Assembly (NCBI RefSeq): GCF_006442205.1
Contig: NZ_VFVR01000007.1
Span: 124,001 to 188,000, forward strand
Reading direction: 5' to 3'
Length of the DNA stretch: 64,000 nucleotides
From: Mesorhizobium sp. B2-3-12
GTDB taxonomy: Bacteria > Pseudomonadota > Alphaproteobacteria > Rhizobiales > Rhizobiaceae
Shown here piece by piece: positions 27,226 to 34,290 of this stretch. A model generated the notes under the pieces. The model did not search any database. It worked only from the letters and a program-made list of their open reading frames with translations, and was not told the origin of the DNA. Within the stretch, counting starts at the first letter, position 1. Each line of letters opens with the position of its first letter. The translations under genes and the position numbers were made by a program.

Positions 27226-27432
27226 GTGCCGCAATATCGGGTTGAGGTCATGGCGGCCGGATTGGTTGTGTGGTCGAGCATGGTCACTGCCCAGCTACCG
27301 TTCAAAGCGGCAGAGGCACACATCGGCCAGCCCGTCACATTCAGGCGACAGGAAGAAAACTGGTTCCGTGTCACCGAGATGAAGGGCGAGAAACGAACCT
27401 TTGCTTACGTTGCCCGGATGAGGACTACATGA
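27226..27432 (+). CDS. Small hypothetical protein (68 aa), paralogue of the 26893-27087 product
   Basis: GTG at 27226 gives a 68-residue protein beginning MPQYRVEVMAAG and containing FKAAEAHIGQPVTFRRQEENWFRVTEMKGEKRTFAYV. It is the diverged sibling of the minus-strand gene to the left, so the pair arose by an inverted duplication. An upstream start (GTT/ATG region from 27202) would add eight residues. Its stop overlaps the start of the next gene in ATGA at 27429-27432, which shows coupling to the DUF768-type protein. Confidence 0.6.
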   Translation: MPQYRVEVMAAGLVVWSSMVTAQLPFKAAEAHIGQPVTFRRQEENWFRVTEMKGEKRTFAYVARMRTT

Positions 27433-27650
27433 GTACGCGCGGCGTCAATTTCCTCGACAAGTGGCTAAGCAGCAATGTGTCTGGCATGGCCAGTTCAGAC
27501 GTGCTCTCCGTCGCCGAGGCGATCCAGAAGCTTTTTGCCGACGGAAAGGCAATCGGGATCAGCAGTACCGAGATCGAGGAGGAGACCGGGAGCGTCTATG
27601 AAGCGGTGTCCGATGCCATCGTGCATCATGATGCTGGTCTTCTGGACTGA
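27429..27650 (+). CDS. DUF768-like small protein
   Basis: This 73-residue protein begins MSTRGVNFLDKWLSSNVSG and continues LSVAEAIQKLFADGKAIGISSTEIEEETGSVYEAVSDAIVHHDAGL. This matches my memory of DUF768, a family of short acidic proteins found in multiple copies in Mesorhizobium. No biochemical role is known to me. The start overlaps the stop of the preceding small gene by 4 bases, so they form a two-gene unit. It is the best lineage marker in the window. Confidence 0.72.
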   Translation: MSTRGVNFLDKWLSSNVSGMASSDVLSVAEAIQKLFADGKAIGISSTEIEEETGSVYEAVSDAIVHHDAGLLD

Positions 27651-27755
27651 GGAATTCGCAGGTCGACACGCGGTGCGCGCTCTCGCTTCTCTGTACCAAT
27701 CCGTACGCGTAAGCGCAGGTGAGGAACAAACGCGACGCACCTATGTTCGAGGGGC

Positions 27756-28010
27756 ATGGCGCTCTATAATTTCGACCTGAACGACAACGGAACTCTATAC
27801 CCGGACACCGAAGGTACCGACCTTCCGAGCCTGGAAGCCGCTGAAGATGAGGCATCACGGGCGCTGATAGAAATAGCAAGGGGCCGGATGCCGGACGGCA
27901 CATTCGCAGAGGTGCCCTGCATGTCGGTCTTCAATCACAAACCGGTGAGCGCCGAACGAAGCGGACGGCGGCGCGCTCACGGCGTCGCTGTCAAGTTCAT
28001 GAAGAACTGA
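27756..28010 (+). CDS. DUF6894-like small protein
   Basis: This 84-residue protein has the N-terminal pattern of rhizobial DUF6894 proteins: YNFDLNDNGTLYPDTEGTDL, then SLEAAEDEASRALIEIARGRMPDG. Family members usually end with a short beta strand region such as VSVRDEDGRPV. Here the last 25 residues (HKPVSAERSGRRRAHGVAVKF) look atypical and basic, so the C-terminus may have shifted frame. The function is unknown. Confidence 0.6.
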   Translation: MALYNFDLNDNGTLYPDTEGTDLPSLEAAEDEASRALIEIARGRMPDGTFAEVPCMSVFNHKPVSAERSGRRRAHGVAVKFMKN

Positions 28011-28053
28011 TCCGAATTTCCCCAGCAGAAATGATTTTTGCCGCCTGCGAAGC

Positions 28054-28206
28054 TTACCCCTTGTCGACCCGTCGGAGAGCTTTGAGCGCGACTTTCAAGC
28101 TCTCTCGCATGCTCTCAAATATGGTCTCGTCCTGCTCCACGGGCCGACCCTTTTCCCGCTCATGCTCGACGATCCGGTGCGACCGCAATTGAATATGGTC
28201 TCATCG
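28054..28206 (-). pseudogene. Truncated paralogue of the 26671-26862 small protein
   Basis: Reading the minus strand back from a TAA at 28054-28056 gives HRIVEHEREKGRPVEQDE, then a short ETIFESM join and RESLKVALKALRRVDKG. This parallels IERERAKGRPVEQDQ, LLESIRESMKRALEALRRV in the intact gene 1.3 kb away. No ATG or GTG start with a ribosome site is seen in frame, and the first 15-20 residues are missing. It is therefore probably a gene fragment. Confidence 0.55.
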
Positions 28207-28497
28207 CGCGTTGATCGCGCTTGCCATCATTACCGGTGCAGGCGCGCTTGGAAATTCGGTCAACACCAAGTTCACCAAGACCGGCAAACGTTGAAGCGCA
28301 GCGGGTCTTAATCCGCGTGTCTCCTCGGCCAATCCTAGCTCGTAGTAACGGGTGAGGCGCCGCGGACCATCACCGAGTCGCAAGATTCCCGCCTTGGGCT
28401 CAGACATTGACCGGGATTCAATGAACGCGGGCCTGCCAGCTATTTCAGCCGTGTCTTCCGTCAGCAGACCGGCATAACGCCGACCCATCTGAGGCAT
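28201..28497 (-). CDS. Uncertain hypothetical protein (98 aa)
   Basis: This open frame has 98 codons and no recognised domain. It contains ILRLGDGPRRLTRYYELGL and LQRLPVLVNLVLTEFPSAP. It overlaps the truncated paralogue at its 3' end. It may be chance coding in GC-rich DNA, but it is the longest frame in this 570-base stretch. Confidence 0.25.
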   Translation of the reverse strand: MPQMGRRYAGLLTEDTAEIAGRPAFIESRSMSEPKAGILRLGDGPRRLTRYYELGLAEETRGLRPAALQRLPVLVNLVLTEFPSAPAPVMMASAINAR

Positions 28498-28584
28498 CCG
28501 GACCGGACGGAGGCGAATGCGTTGCCAATTCAGCTCGGCAAGCTCGGCATCTATGCCGATGGCCGGATCAATGATGGCCGGCCG

Positions 28585-29355
28585 TTACGTTACCGCGATG
28601 ACCTTGCCCGTTGCATCAAGGCGACACAGGACTTTCGCCTGTCGCAGTTGTACGCCACCCCGGAGCGCATACTTTATTCGCACCTCGATCGGCGCCGCCA
28701 GACCAGCGTTGCGTTGGCGCATCGGGCCGCCGCTGACGGCGGATACGCGCACGGCGCCAAGCGGCGTCGCGGCAGACGCGATAGCCGCGCGGCACGCATT
28801 CACAACTTTGGGCGGCGTGCCTGGCTCCGCTTTCAGCGACACCAATGGCGCAAAGGGATAGCCCACCTGAGATCGCCCAGGTTCGCCGCCACGTGTGCTG
28901 AAAGGCTTCAGGAGGGATGGGAGGCTGACAGCGGTTGTTGCGCTATTCGCGGAGAAAACCGCGAGGTTGTGGGCGGGCGCGGTGTCCGCAGTGCCCGACG
29001 TTGCTGTGCCGGCACCTGTCGAAACGCCTGCGCTGGTGGTTCCCGCAGTGTCACCAGCCGAAACGCCTGCGCCGACTGACCCGGTGCCAGCGTTCGCGGT
29101 CGCGCCAATGCTTGCGCCACCCACACTTGCCGACGCGCCAACGCTAACGCCGCCTGTACCCACTGACGCGCCAGCGCTTGCGCCTCCCGACCCGCCGACA
29201 CTTGTACCCACCCCAGCGGAAACGCCTTGCGAACCGACGCTGACTCCAGCGCCCGCGCCAAGGCCGCCGACCTTGCCACCTCCACCGACATCGAGGGCCG
29301 CTGCTGGTCCGGCGGCGGCTACGATCATCAAAGCGGCTGCCAGGTATTTGCCCAT
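28585..29355 (-). CDS. Secreted glycine/valine/serine repeat protein
   Basis: This 256-residue protein has a signal peptide (KYLAAALMIVAAAGPAAALD). A low-complexity region of about 110 residues follows, built from short G-V/A-S-V-G units (VSVGSQGVSAGVGTSVGGSG, GASVGTGGVSVGAS). The C-terminal globular domain has VVNACRAAIASAATPLGAVRVSAVS, RIKYALRGGVQLRQAKVLCRL and DATGKVIAV. ATG at 29355 is chosen (AGAGG eight bases upstream, signal peptide starts there). Two cysteines in the last domain could pair. It may be a cell-envelope or surface protein. The neighbouring coiled-coil gene ends 57 bases upstream. Confidence 0.72.
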   Translation of the reverse strand: MGKYLAAALMIVAAAGPAAALDVGGGGKVGGLGAGAGVSVGSQGVSAGVGTSVGGSGGASAGASVGTGGVSVGASASVGGASIGATANAGTGSVGAGVSAGDTAGTTSAGVSTGAGTATSGTADTAPAHNLAVFSANSATTAVSLPSLLKPFSTRGGEPGRSQVGYPFAPLVSLKAEPGTPPKVVNACRAAIASAATPLGAVRVSAVSGGPMRQRNAGLAAPIEVRIKYALRGGVQLRQAKVLCRLDATGKVIAVT

Positions 29356-29411
29356 TTCGGAAACCTCTGCGGCATGCGTTAGCGCCAGCTTAGATGCGCT
29401 CCTGGCCATCG

Positions 29412-30392
29412 TCATCTAGCCGGGGTCGGAAGCAATGCATCGGGGAGAGTAATCGTTGTCGCCACCAGAACCCGCTTCGGCGATCTTGCAATCTTTGCTT
29501 TGTTTTTGTCCTGCAAACCTGTTTGACGGGCGGGTTGGCCATTACGGCCGGCAAGGGAAACTGTGGTGGAACGCGTCCTCGGCGCGTGCTCGATCTGCGC
29601 CGTGCGGCGCGCGATTTGCACCTTGACAAGGTCGATCGCCTTTCGCGCGGCGGTAAGGACAACCGACATGTCGGTCACTTTTTGACGCTCTTGCTCCAAT
29701 GCGGCGCTCAAGTCGGCAGATGTGTGCCTTGCCGCGTCTCTTTCTTGACGGGCAACGTCGACATCACTTGCGGCCGAAGCGGCGCGCGCGCGTTCCAGGT
29801 CCAATGCCTCGTTGGCATGCTTTGCAGCAGCGACAGCCAACTGGAGGTCGGCGGCTCGCTCGGTCACAGCCAAATCTGCGCGTCTCGCATTGGCATCGCC
29901 GACCTGACGGGCCATTGCGAGTTCGTGTTCGGATTGTTCGACCTTATCCCGCTTTTCGGCAAGCGATTGATTTGCCACGGCCAGCGACGCTTCCATTGCG
30001 TTGCGTGTTTCGTTCGAGGAAATGACTTGTGCATTCAAGCCTTTGATGACGCGCCGCGCGGCCTCCAGATCGAGCTTGAGAGCTTCGTTGGTTTGGTTCG
30101 CCTCATTCAAGGCGTTTGCTTGCTCCGCTGAGGTGCCGGCCAGCACTCTTGCCTGCGCGCTTGCTGTACGCTCGGCGTGCTGGCTCTGGACCAACTGGGC
30201 CTTTGTCGACGCCAGTTCACCTCGCGCAGCAACGATCTGCTGCTGCATTTCGGCGCCATTGTCCGTCGGAGATATCAGCGCCAAGAGGAAGATGCCTCCG
30301 GGAACGGCGCTCCACCTCCAATGGCGGATGCTGAAGCGAACCCACGCCGGGCGAATATCGAACTCCTCATAATCTTCATGTGTGGGTGTCAC
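29412..30392 (-). CDS. Membrane-anchored coiled-coil protein
   Basis: This protein is about 326 residues from GTG at 30392 (AGAGGA nine bases upstream). It has one N-terminal membrane segment (WSAVPGGIFLLALISP, residues about 26-41). A coiled coil of more than 200 residues, rich in A, E, Q and R, follows (EQANALNEANQTNEALKLDLE, ERAADLQLAVAAAKHANEALD). The tail is basic and proline-rich. Longer starts up to 30593 are open but give atypical sequence. I see no enzymatic domain, so a structural or scaffold role is possible. It reads in the same direction as the downstream glycine-repeat secreted protein, and the two may act together. Confidence 0.65.
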   Translation of the reverse strand: MTPTHEDYEEFDIRPAWVRFSIRHWRWSAVPGGIFLLALISPTDNGAEMQQQIVAARGELASTKAQLVQSQHAERTASAQARVLAGTSAEQANALNEANQTNEALKLDLEAARRVIKGLNAQVISSNETRNAMEASLAVANQSLAEKRDKVEQSEHELAMARQVGDANARRADLAVTERAADLQLAVAAAKHANEALDLERARAASAASDVDVARQERDAARHTSADLSAALEQERQKVTDMSVVLTAARKAIDLVKVQIARRTAQIEHAPRTRSTTVSLAGRNGQPARQTGLQDKNKAKIARSPKRVLVATTITLPDALLPTPAR

Positions 30393-30799
30393 TGGGCACG
30401 GTCCTCTGTCTACTAGGCACCCCTCGCGGTGCTCAAGAAAAACGCCATAATGGATGCGCGTGCGTGAATTAGGGTTATTTTCGTTGCAGCAGTCTGCCTC
30501 ATGTTGGAGCGAATCAAAAGCCATGAATAACTTGCTTTTTTTAGAATTGTTCCGGCCGTTTATACCGTATACGTCTTCTGACGTAGAAAGCATCGTTCAA
30601 ATGGACTAGGTATCCTGCCTGGTCGCCTCGGAACGGAGCTTGTCGGCGCTATGACCAATGTCGGACGGTCTAGGCGAGATTGCGCTCCGCGTCATTCGTT
30701 GCGCGGGCCTTCACCGAGAGCCGTGGTCGGGTCCCATGCCCGGTGGTGTTCTATTCCGACAAGCACACGGTGTTTCGGGTGGCGTCCCTGAGTCATGGA

Positions 30800-30829
30800 G
30801 TTATAAGAGAAAAGCGTTTTTCTTATAAC
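30800..30829. promoter_or_regulatory. Operator-like 30-bp palindrome (site A)
   Basis: The outer arms GTTATAAGA and TCTTATAAC are perfect reverse complements, and 13 of 15 positions pair overall. The core GAGAAAAG-CG-TTTTTCTTA agrees at 17 of 19 bases with the motif before the M81 peptidase gene at 42239-42257. It lies 11 bases before the ATG of a truncated ORF. Confidence 0.65.
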
Positions 30830-30840
30830 GGAACCGACGC

Positions 30841-30954
30841 ATGAAGGCGATCGATGGCGCGCTGACCGAGGCGCTGCGCCAGGGCCTAGGTGACCTCTGC
30901 GCTGATCGGCGCCTGCTGGCCGGAAAGGTCGGGACAGCGTCGCTGCGTTCATAG
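30841..30954 (+). pseudogene. Truncated ORF (37 codons) behind an operator-like palindrome
   Basis: ATG at 30841 opens a frame of 37 codons (MKAIDGALTEALRQGLGDLC and onward) that ends at TAG 30952-30954. The first 24 codons look like the helical start of a real protein. The frame then ends early and no continuation could be recognised. Its position 11 bases after the operator-like palindrome suggests the head of a gene that has been lost. Confidence 0.35.
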
Positions 30955-31085
30955 CGTCGACCAAGCGATGCCAAACTCGCCGAGATCGGTACGTGCGCAC
31001 ATCCAACATCAATCAGTGGGCTCAGATCTCGGCAGGCAAGCGACGTTCTGTGGACATAATTTCCCAGGCATCATCGGTTGGCGGA

Positions 31086-32033
31086 TCAAGCCGTCTCCCG
31101 CACGAAATGCGTGGGTGAAACAGCGTTCATTGCTAGGCGTATCGGAACGAAATCGATTCCGCGTAGCGCGCTTGGAATCTCGTCTGACATCGGCTCTCGT
31201 CCAACCGATCGTTGTGCCGGATCAGCAACCGGAACCGTTGAAAGCAGCTTGCGGGTATAGGGGTGCTGCGGGTTGCCGAAGACCGAACGACGGTCGCCGA
31301 TTTCCACGATCTCGCCCAGATACATTACGGCAACCCGATGTGCGATGCGCTCCACCACAGCCATATCATGGCTGATAAAGAGGATCGCGATGCTCATATC
31401 GCGCTGCAGGTCCATCAGAAGATTGATGACCTGCGCCTGGATCGTCACGTCGAGCGACGCGACCGCTTCATCTGCAATGAGCAGGCGAGGATCAAGCGCC
31501 AGCGCCCTGGCGATGCAGATGCGCTGCCGCTGCCCGCCGGAAAACGCATGTGGATAGCGGTCGAGATACTCAGGGGGCAGATGCACTTTGGCAAGCAATT
31601 CTGCTGCTCTTTTCTGCAGCGCACCGCGTGGTGCAATGCGGTGGACGCGCATGGGATCGGTCAGCGCCTGCCCGATCGTCATGCGTGGGTTGAGAGACGA
31701 GAACGGGTCCTGGAAGACCATTTGCACTTCGCGCCGAAACCGCGCGAGCGCCGCTCGCCGCGCACCGACCATCTCATTGCCATCATAGCGAATGGAGCCC
31801 GACAGGGGCTTGTCCAATTGCATTATGCTGCGCGCCACCGTCGACTTGCCGCATCCGGATTCTCCCACCAGCGCCAGCGTCTCACCGGGCAAAATATCGA
31901 AGGAAACGCCCTCCACGGCATGAACCCTCCCGGTGACGCGGCCAAAGGCCCCACCTTTCAGGTCGAACCGGGTTATAAGGTCGCGGACTTCGACCAGGGG
32001 CTTGCGGTCCGTCGCTTGCGACCCGGCGCTCAT
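31086..32033 (-). CDS. Peptide ABC importer ATPase, DppF type
   Basis: This 315-residue ATPase has Walker A GESGCGKST, the Q-loop MVFQDPFSSLNPRM, signature FSGGQRQRICIARAL, Walker B LLIADEAVASLD and the switch SHDMAVVERIAH. The OppC-type peptide-family tail contains HPYTRKLLSTVP. The Walker B-adjacent DEAVASLD is the usual variant of dipeptide ATPases. It is the second gene of a two-ATPase operon (4-base overlap with the DppD-type gene at 32030-32033). The matching binding protein and permeases lie on the opposite strand at 34-38 kb. Confidence 0.9.
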   Translation of the reverse strand: MSAGSQATDRKPLVEVRDLITRFDLKGGAFGRVTGRVHAVEGVSFDILPGETLALVGESGCGKSTVARSIMQLDKPLSGSIRYDGNEMVGARRAALARFRREVQMVFQDPFSSLNPRMTIGQALTDPMRVHRIAPRGALQKRAAELLAKVHLPPEYLDRYPHAFSGGQRQRICIARALALDPRLLIADEAVASLDVTIQAQVINLLMDLQRDMSIAILFISHDMAVVERIAHRVAVMYLGEIVEIGDRRSVFGNPQHPYTRKLLSTVPVADPAQRSVGREPMSDEIPSALRGIDFVPIRLAMNAVSPTHFVRETA

Positions 32034-32956
32034 GCTGCAGCCTCAGGCTCGGAGGCTTCCGCATCGCATAAGACGAGCGGGAATTTTTCGGGCGCATCCT
32101 TGTCGGCCATGCTACCCAGTCGCGGCACCGCGGAGATCAACGCGCGAGTGTAACGATGGCGGGGAGCCGCAAAGATTTGGCCCACGGAATCCGACTCGAC
32201 GATTTCCCCTTTCAACATCACGCAGACACGGTCGGCGATTTCGGCGACCACGCCCATGTCGTGGGTGATGAAAAGAACCGACATGCCGATCTCACGCTGC
32301 AGGGCGCGCACGAGATCCAGTATCTGAGCCTGGATAGTCACATCAAGCGCGGTTGTCGGTTCGTCGAGGATCATTAGCGAGGGCCGGCACGCCATGGCAA
32401 TGGCGATCATGACGCGCTGGCGCATGCCGCCAGACAGCTGGTGCGGATACTGATCGAGCCGTCGGGCAGCGTCGGGAACGCGTACCAGCTTGAGCATATT
32501 CAACGCGATGTCGCGCGCTTCGCGCGGTGACTTGCCCTGGTGGCGAATGACCACCTCAGCGATCTGGTCGCCGATGGGAAACACAGGATTTAGGCTCGAC
32601 ATCGGGTCCTGAAAGACAATCGAGAACTCGAAGCCGCGAAGGCGCTCCATGCGCTTCTCCGAAAGCTGCGTCAGATCGGCTACCTGGCCATCCTTCAACC
32701 GCATTAGGACCCGCCCTGCCGTGATCCTGGCGCCGTCATATTCGGTGAGTCGCATGACCGTCATGGCGGTTACGGATTTGCCCGAGCCCGATTCACCAAC
32801 CAGTGCCAGCGTCTCACCGCGCCGGATCTGAAAGGAAACTCCTTGAACTGCCCGTACAGCCTTTGTCGCGCCCGCCCCAAAGCAGACTTCGAGGTTTTCG
32901 ACCGACAGGACAACATTGTCGGGAAGGTTGGCTGTGGCGGCGGACTTGGCTGTCAA
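32030..32956 (-). CDS. Peptide ABC importer ATPase, DppD type
   Basis: This ATPase of about 308 residues has Walker A GESGSGKSVTA, the Q-loop IVFQDPMSSLNPVF, signature LSGGMRQRVMIAIAMA, Walker B LMILDEPTTALDV and the switch THDMGVVAEIADR. The tail is the peptide-family end (PRHRYTRALISAVPRLGS). The start is uncertain. TTG at 32956 has GGAG nine bases upstream and keeps the N-terminus close to family length; the frame stays open to 33085. It is coupled to the DppF-type gene. Confidence 0.85.
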   Translation of the reverse strand: MTAKSAATANLPDNVVLSVENLEVCFGAGATKAVRAVQGVSFQIRRGETLALVGESGSGKSVTAMTVMRLTEYDGARITAGRVLMRLKDGQVADLTQLSEKRMERLRGFEFSIVFQDPMSSLNPVFPIGDQIAEVVIRHQGKSPREARDIALNMLKLVRVPDAARRLDQYPHQLSGGMRQRVMIAIAMACRPSLMILDEPTTALDVTIQAQILDLVRALQREIGMSVLFITHDMGVVAEIADRVCVMLKGEIVESDSVGQIFAAPRHRYTRALISAVPRLGSMADKDAPEKFPLVLCDAEASEPEAAA

Positions 32957-33196
32957 AAAAATGGGCTCCACGTGCAAACGCTGATCCACATCGAACGCGG
33001 TGAGCTCGCGGGCTGTCAATAGGGCCACTCGCCGGCGGGCCTTGTGAGCAACCCCACCGGAAGGCCTCCGGGCGTTTTCGAGCACGACGCCAGCCTTACA
33101 ATGTCCGGCTTACAGCCGTGCTGCGCAGCGTTATGCAATTTCTGCATGTGTCCATCGGATTTCGCATTATGTGCGAGATCGGTTCGTTCAACCGTC

Positions 33197-34150
33197 TCAG
33201 CGCATGGTGAGTGTTGGATCAAGTGTGTTGCGCCCGCGCGTTTGCTCGGCGGTCCGCAGGAGATATTTCCAAAGCGCGTCGCCTTCTCTATTGCGCGCGC
33301 CGACGCGACGAAAGATCCTGATCTCGATCTCCAGCGACATCTGCTGACCGCCGATCTGCACTAGTTCGCCGTGGGCGATCGATTTCTGGACGCAGATCTG
33401 CGGCAGCCACACGACGCCTTGTCCCGCGATCGCCATCTGCTTGAGGCCTTCGGCAAGCGACGACTGGTAGACGATGCTGAGATTGAGAGGGCGGCGCCAG
33501 CGGGACTGGATGAGCGAGATCAGCTTTCCCAGATAGCCGTCGCTCCAGGAATAGGCGAGATATGGAATGACGGTCCCTTCGGGCACATCGATGTCGAAGA
33601 GCGGCGCTCCGTCTTGGTCGACACCTGAGACCAGAACCAAGCGATCCTTGCCGATCTGCAAGGATTCGAACGGGCCTCCCTCAAGCACAGGCGGACCGTC
33701 GGGGTGATCGTAAGTGATGGCAAAGTCGCACTTGTCCGATGACAGATGTTCGACGCATTCCAGAAAGTCGCCAGTGTGCATGCTGCTGCGGACCGGCGCA
33801 TTGGGCATGTCCGGCTGGCTGATCCACTTGGGGAAAAAATAGATAGCCAGCGTATGAAGTGCTGCGAAGGTCAGGAGTCTTGAGCTGGCGCCCGCGGCGT
33901 TGCGGCAATCGGTGCGCAGCCGATACATGTCACGAACCATTTCCTGGCAGCGCGGATAAAAAACGTTGCCCGCGCTGGTGAGACGCACCGGGTATGTGCT
34001 GCGGTCGACCAGTTCAATGCCGACCCATGCTTCCAGCGACTTGATGCGCCGGCTGAAGGCAGGCTGCGAGATGTTGCGGGACGCCGCCGCGGTCGAAAAA
34101 TTCCGCGTTGCGGCGATCTCGAGGAAATCTTCAAACCACGCCAGCTCCAT
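33197..34150 (-). CDS. LysR-family transcriptional regulator
   Basis: This protein is about 317 residues, with an N-terminal winged helix-turn-helix (FEDFLEIAATRNFSTAAASRNISQPAFSRRIKSLEAWVGIELVDRS). A LysR effector domain follows (LTFAALHTLAIYFFPKWI, VWLPQICVQKSIAHGELVQI). ATG at 34150 is chosen over 34162 because GGGG lies six bases upstream. It is divergent from the peptide-binding protein gene at 34291 and probably controls that operon and perhaps the two ATPase genes on its own side. The inducer is unknown, perhaps a peptide or D-amino acid. Confidence 0.9.
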   Translation of the reverse strand: MELAWFEDFLEIAATRNFSTAAASRNISQPAFSRRIKSLEAWVGIELVDRSTYPVRLTSAGNVFYPRCQEMVRDMYRLRTDCRNAAGASSRLLTFAALHTLAIYFFPKWISQPDMPNAPVRSSMHTGDFLECVEHLSSDKCDFAITYDHPDGPPVLEGGPFESLQIGKDRLVLVSGVDQDGAPLFDIDVPEGTVIPYLAYSWSDGYLGKLISLIQSRWRRPLNLSIVYQSSLAEGLKQMAIAGQGVVWLPQICVQKSIAHGELVQIGGQQMSLEIEIRIFRRVGARNREGDALWKYLLRTAEQTRGRNTLDPTLTMR

Positions 34151-34290
34151 GATCAGCCCCATGCATTATTCGCATAACTGATCCTATCTACGCATTGGAC
34201 ACCAGCGCAAGGCTCCTCCTACCTTCCCTCGCAACGATAAAAAACGACCTCGGGTCGAAAAGGCCCTAGGCCAATTGTGGGAACAACACC

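Larger units (their letters stand above)
30393..31085. other. Intergenic region with an operator-like palindrome and a truncated ORF
   Basis: About 700 bases with no full-length gene. Apart from the 30-bp palindrome at 30800-30829 and the 37-codon frame at 30841-30954, the frames on both strands look like chance translations. Confidence 0.5.
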
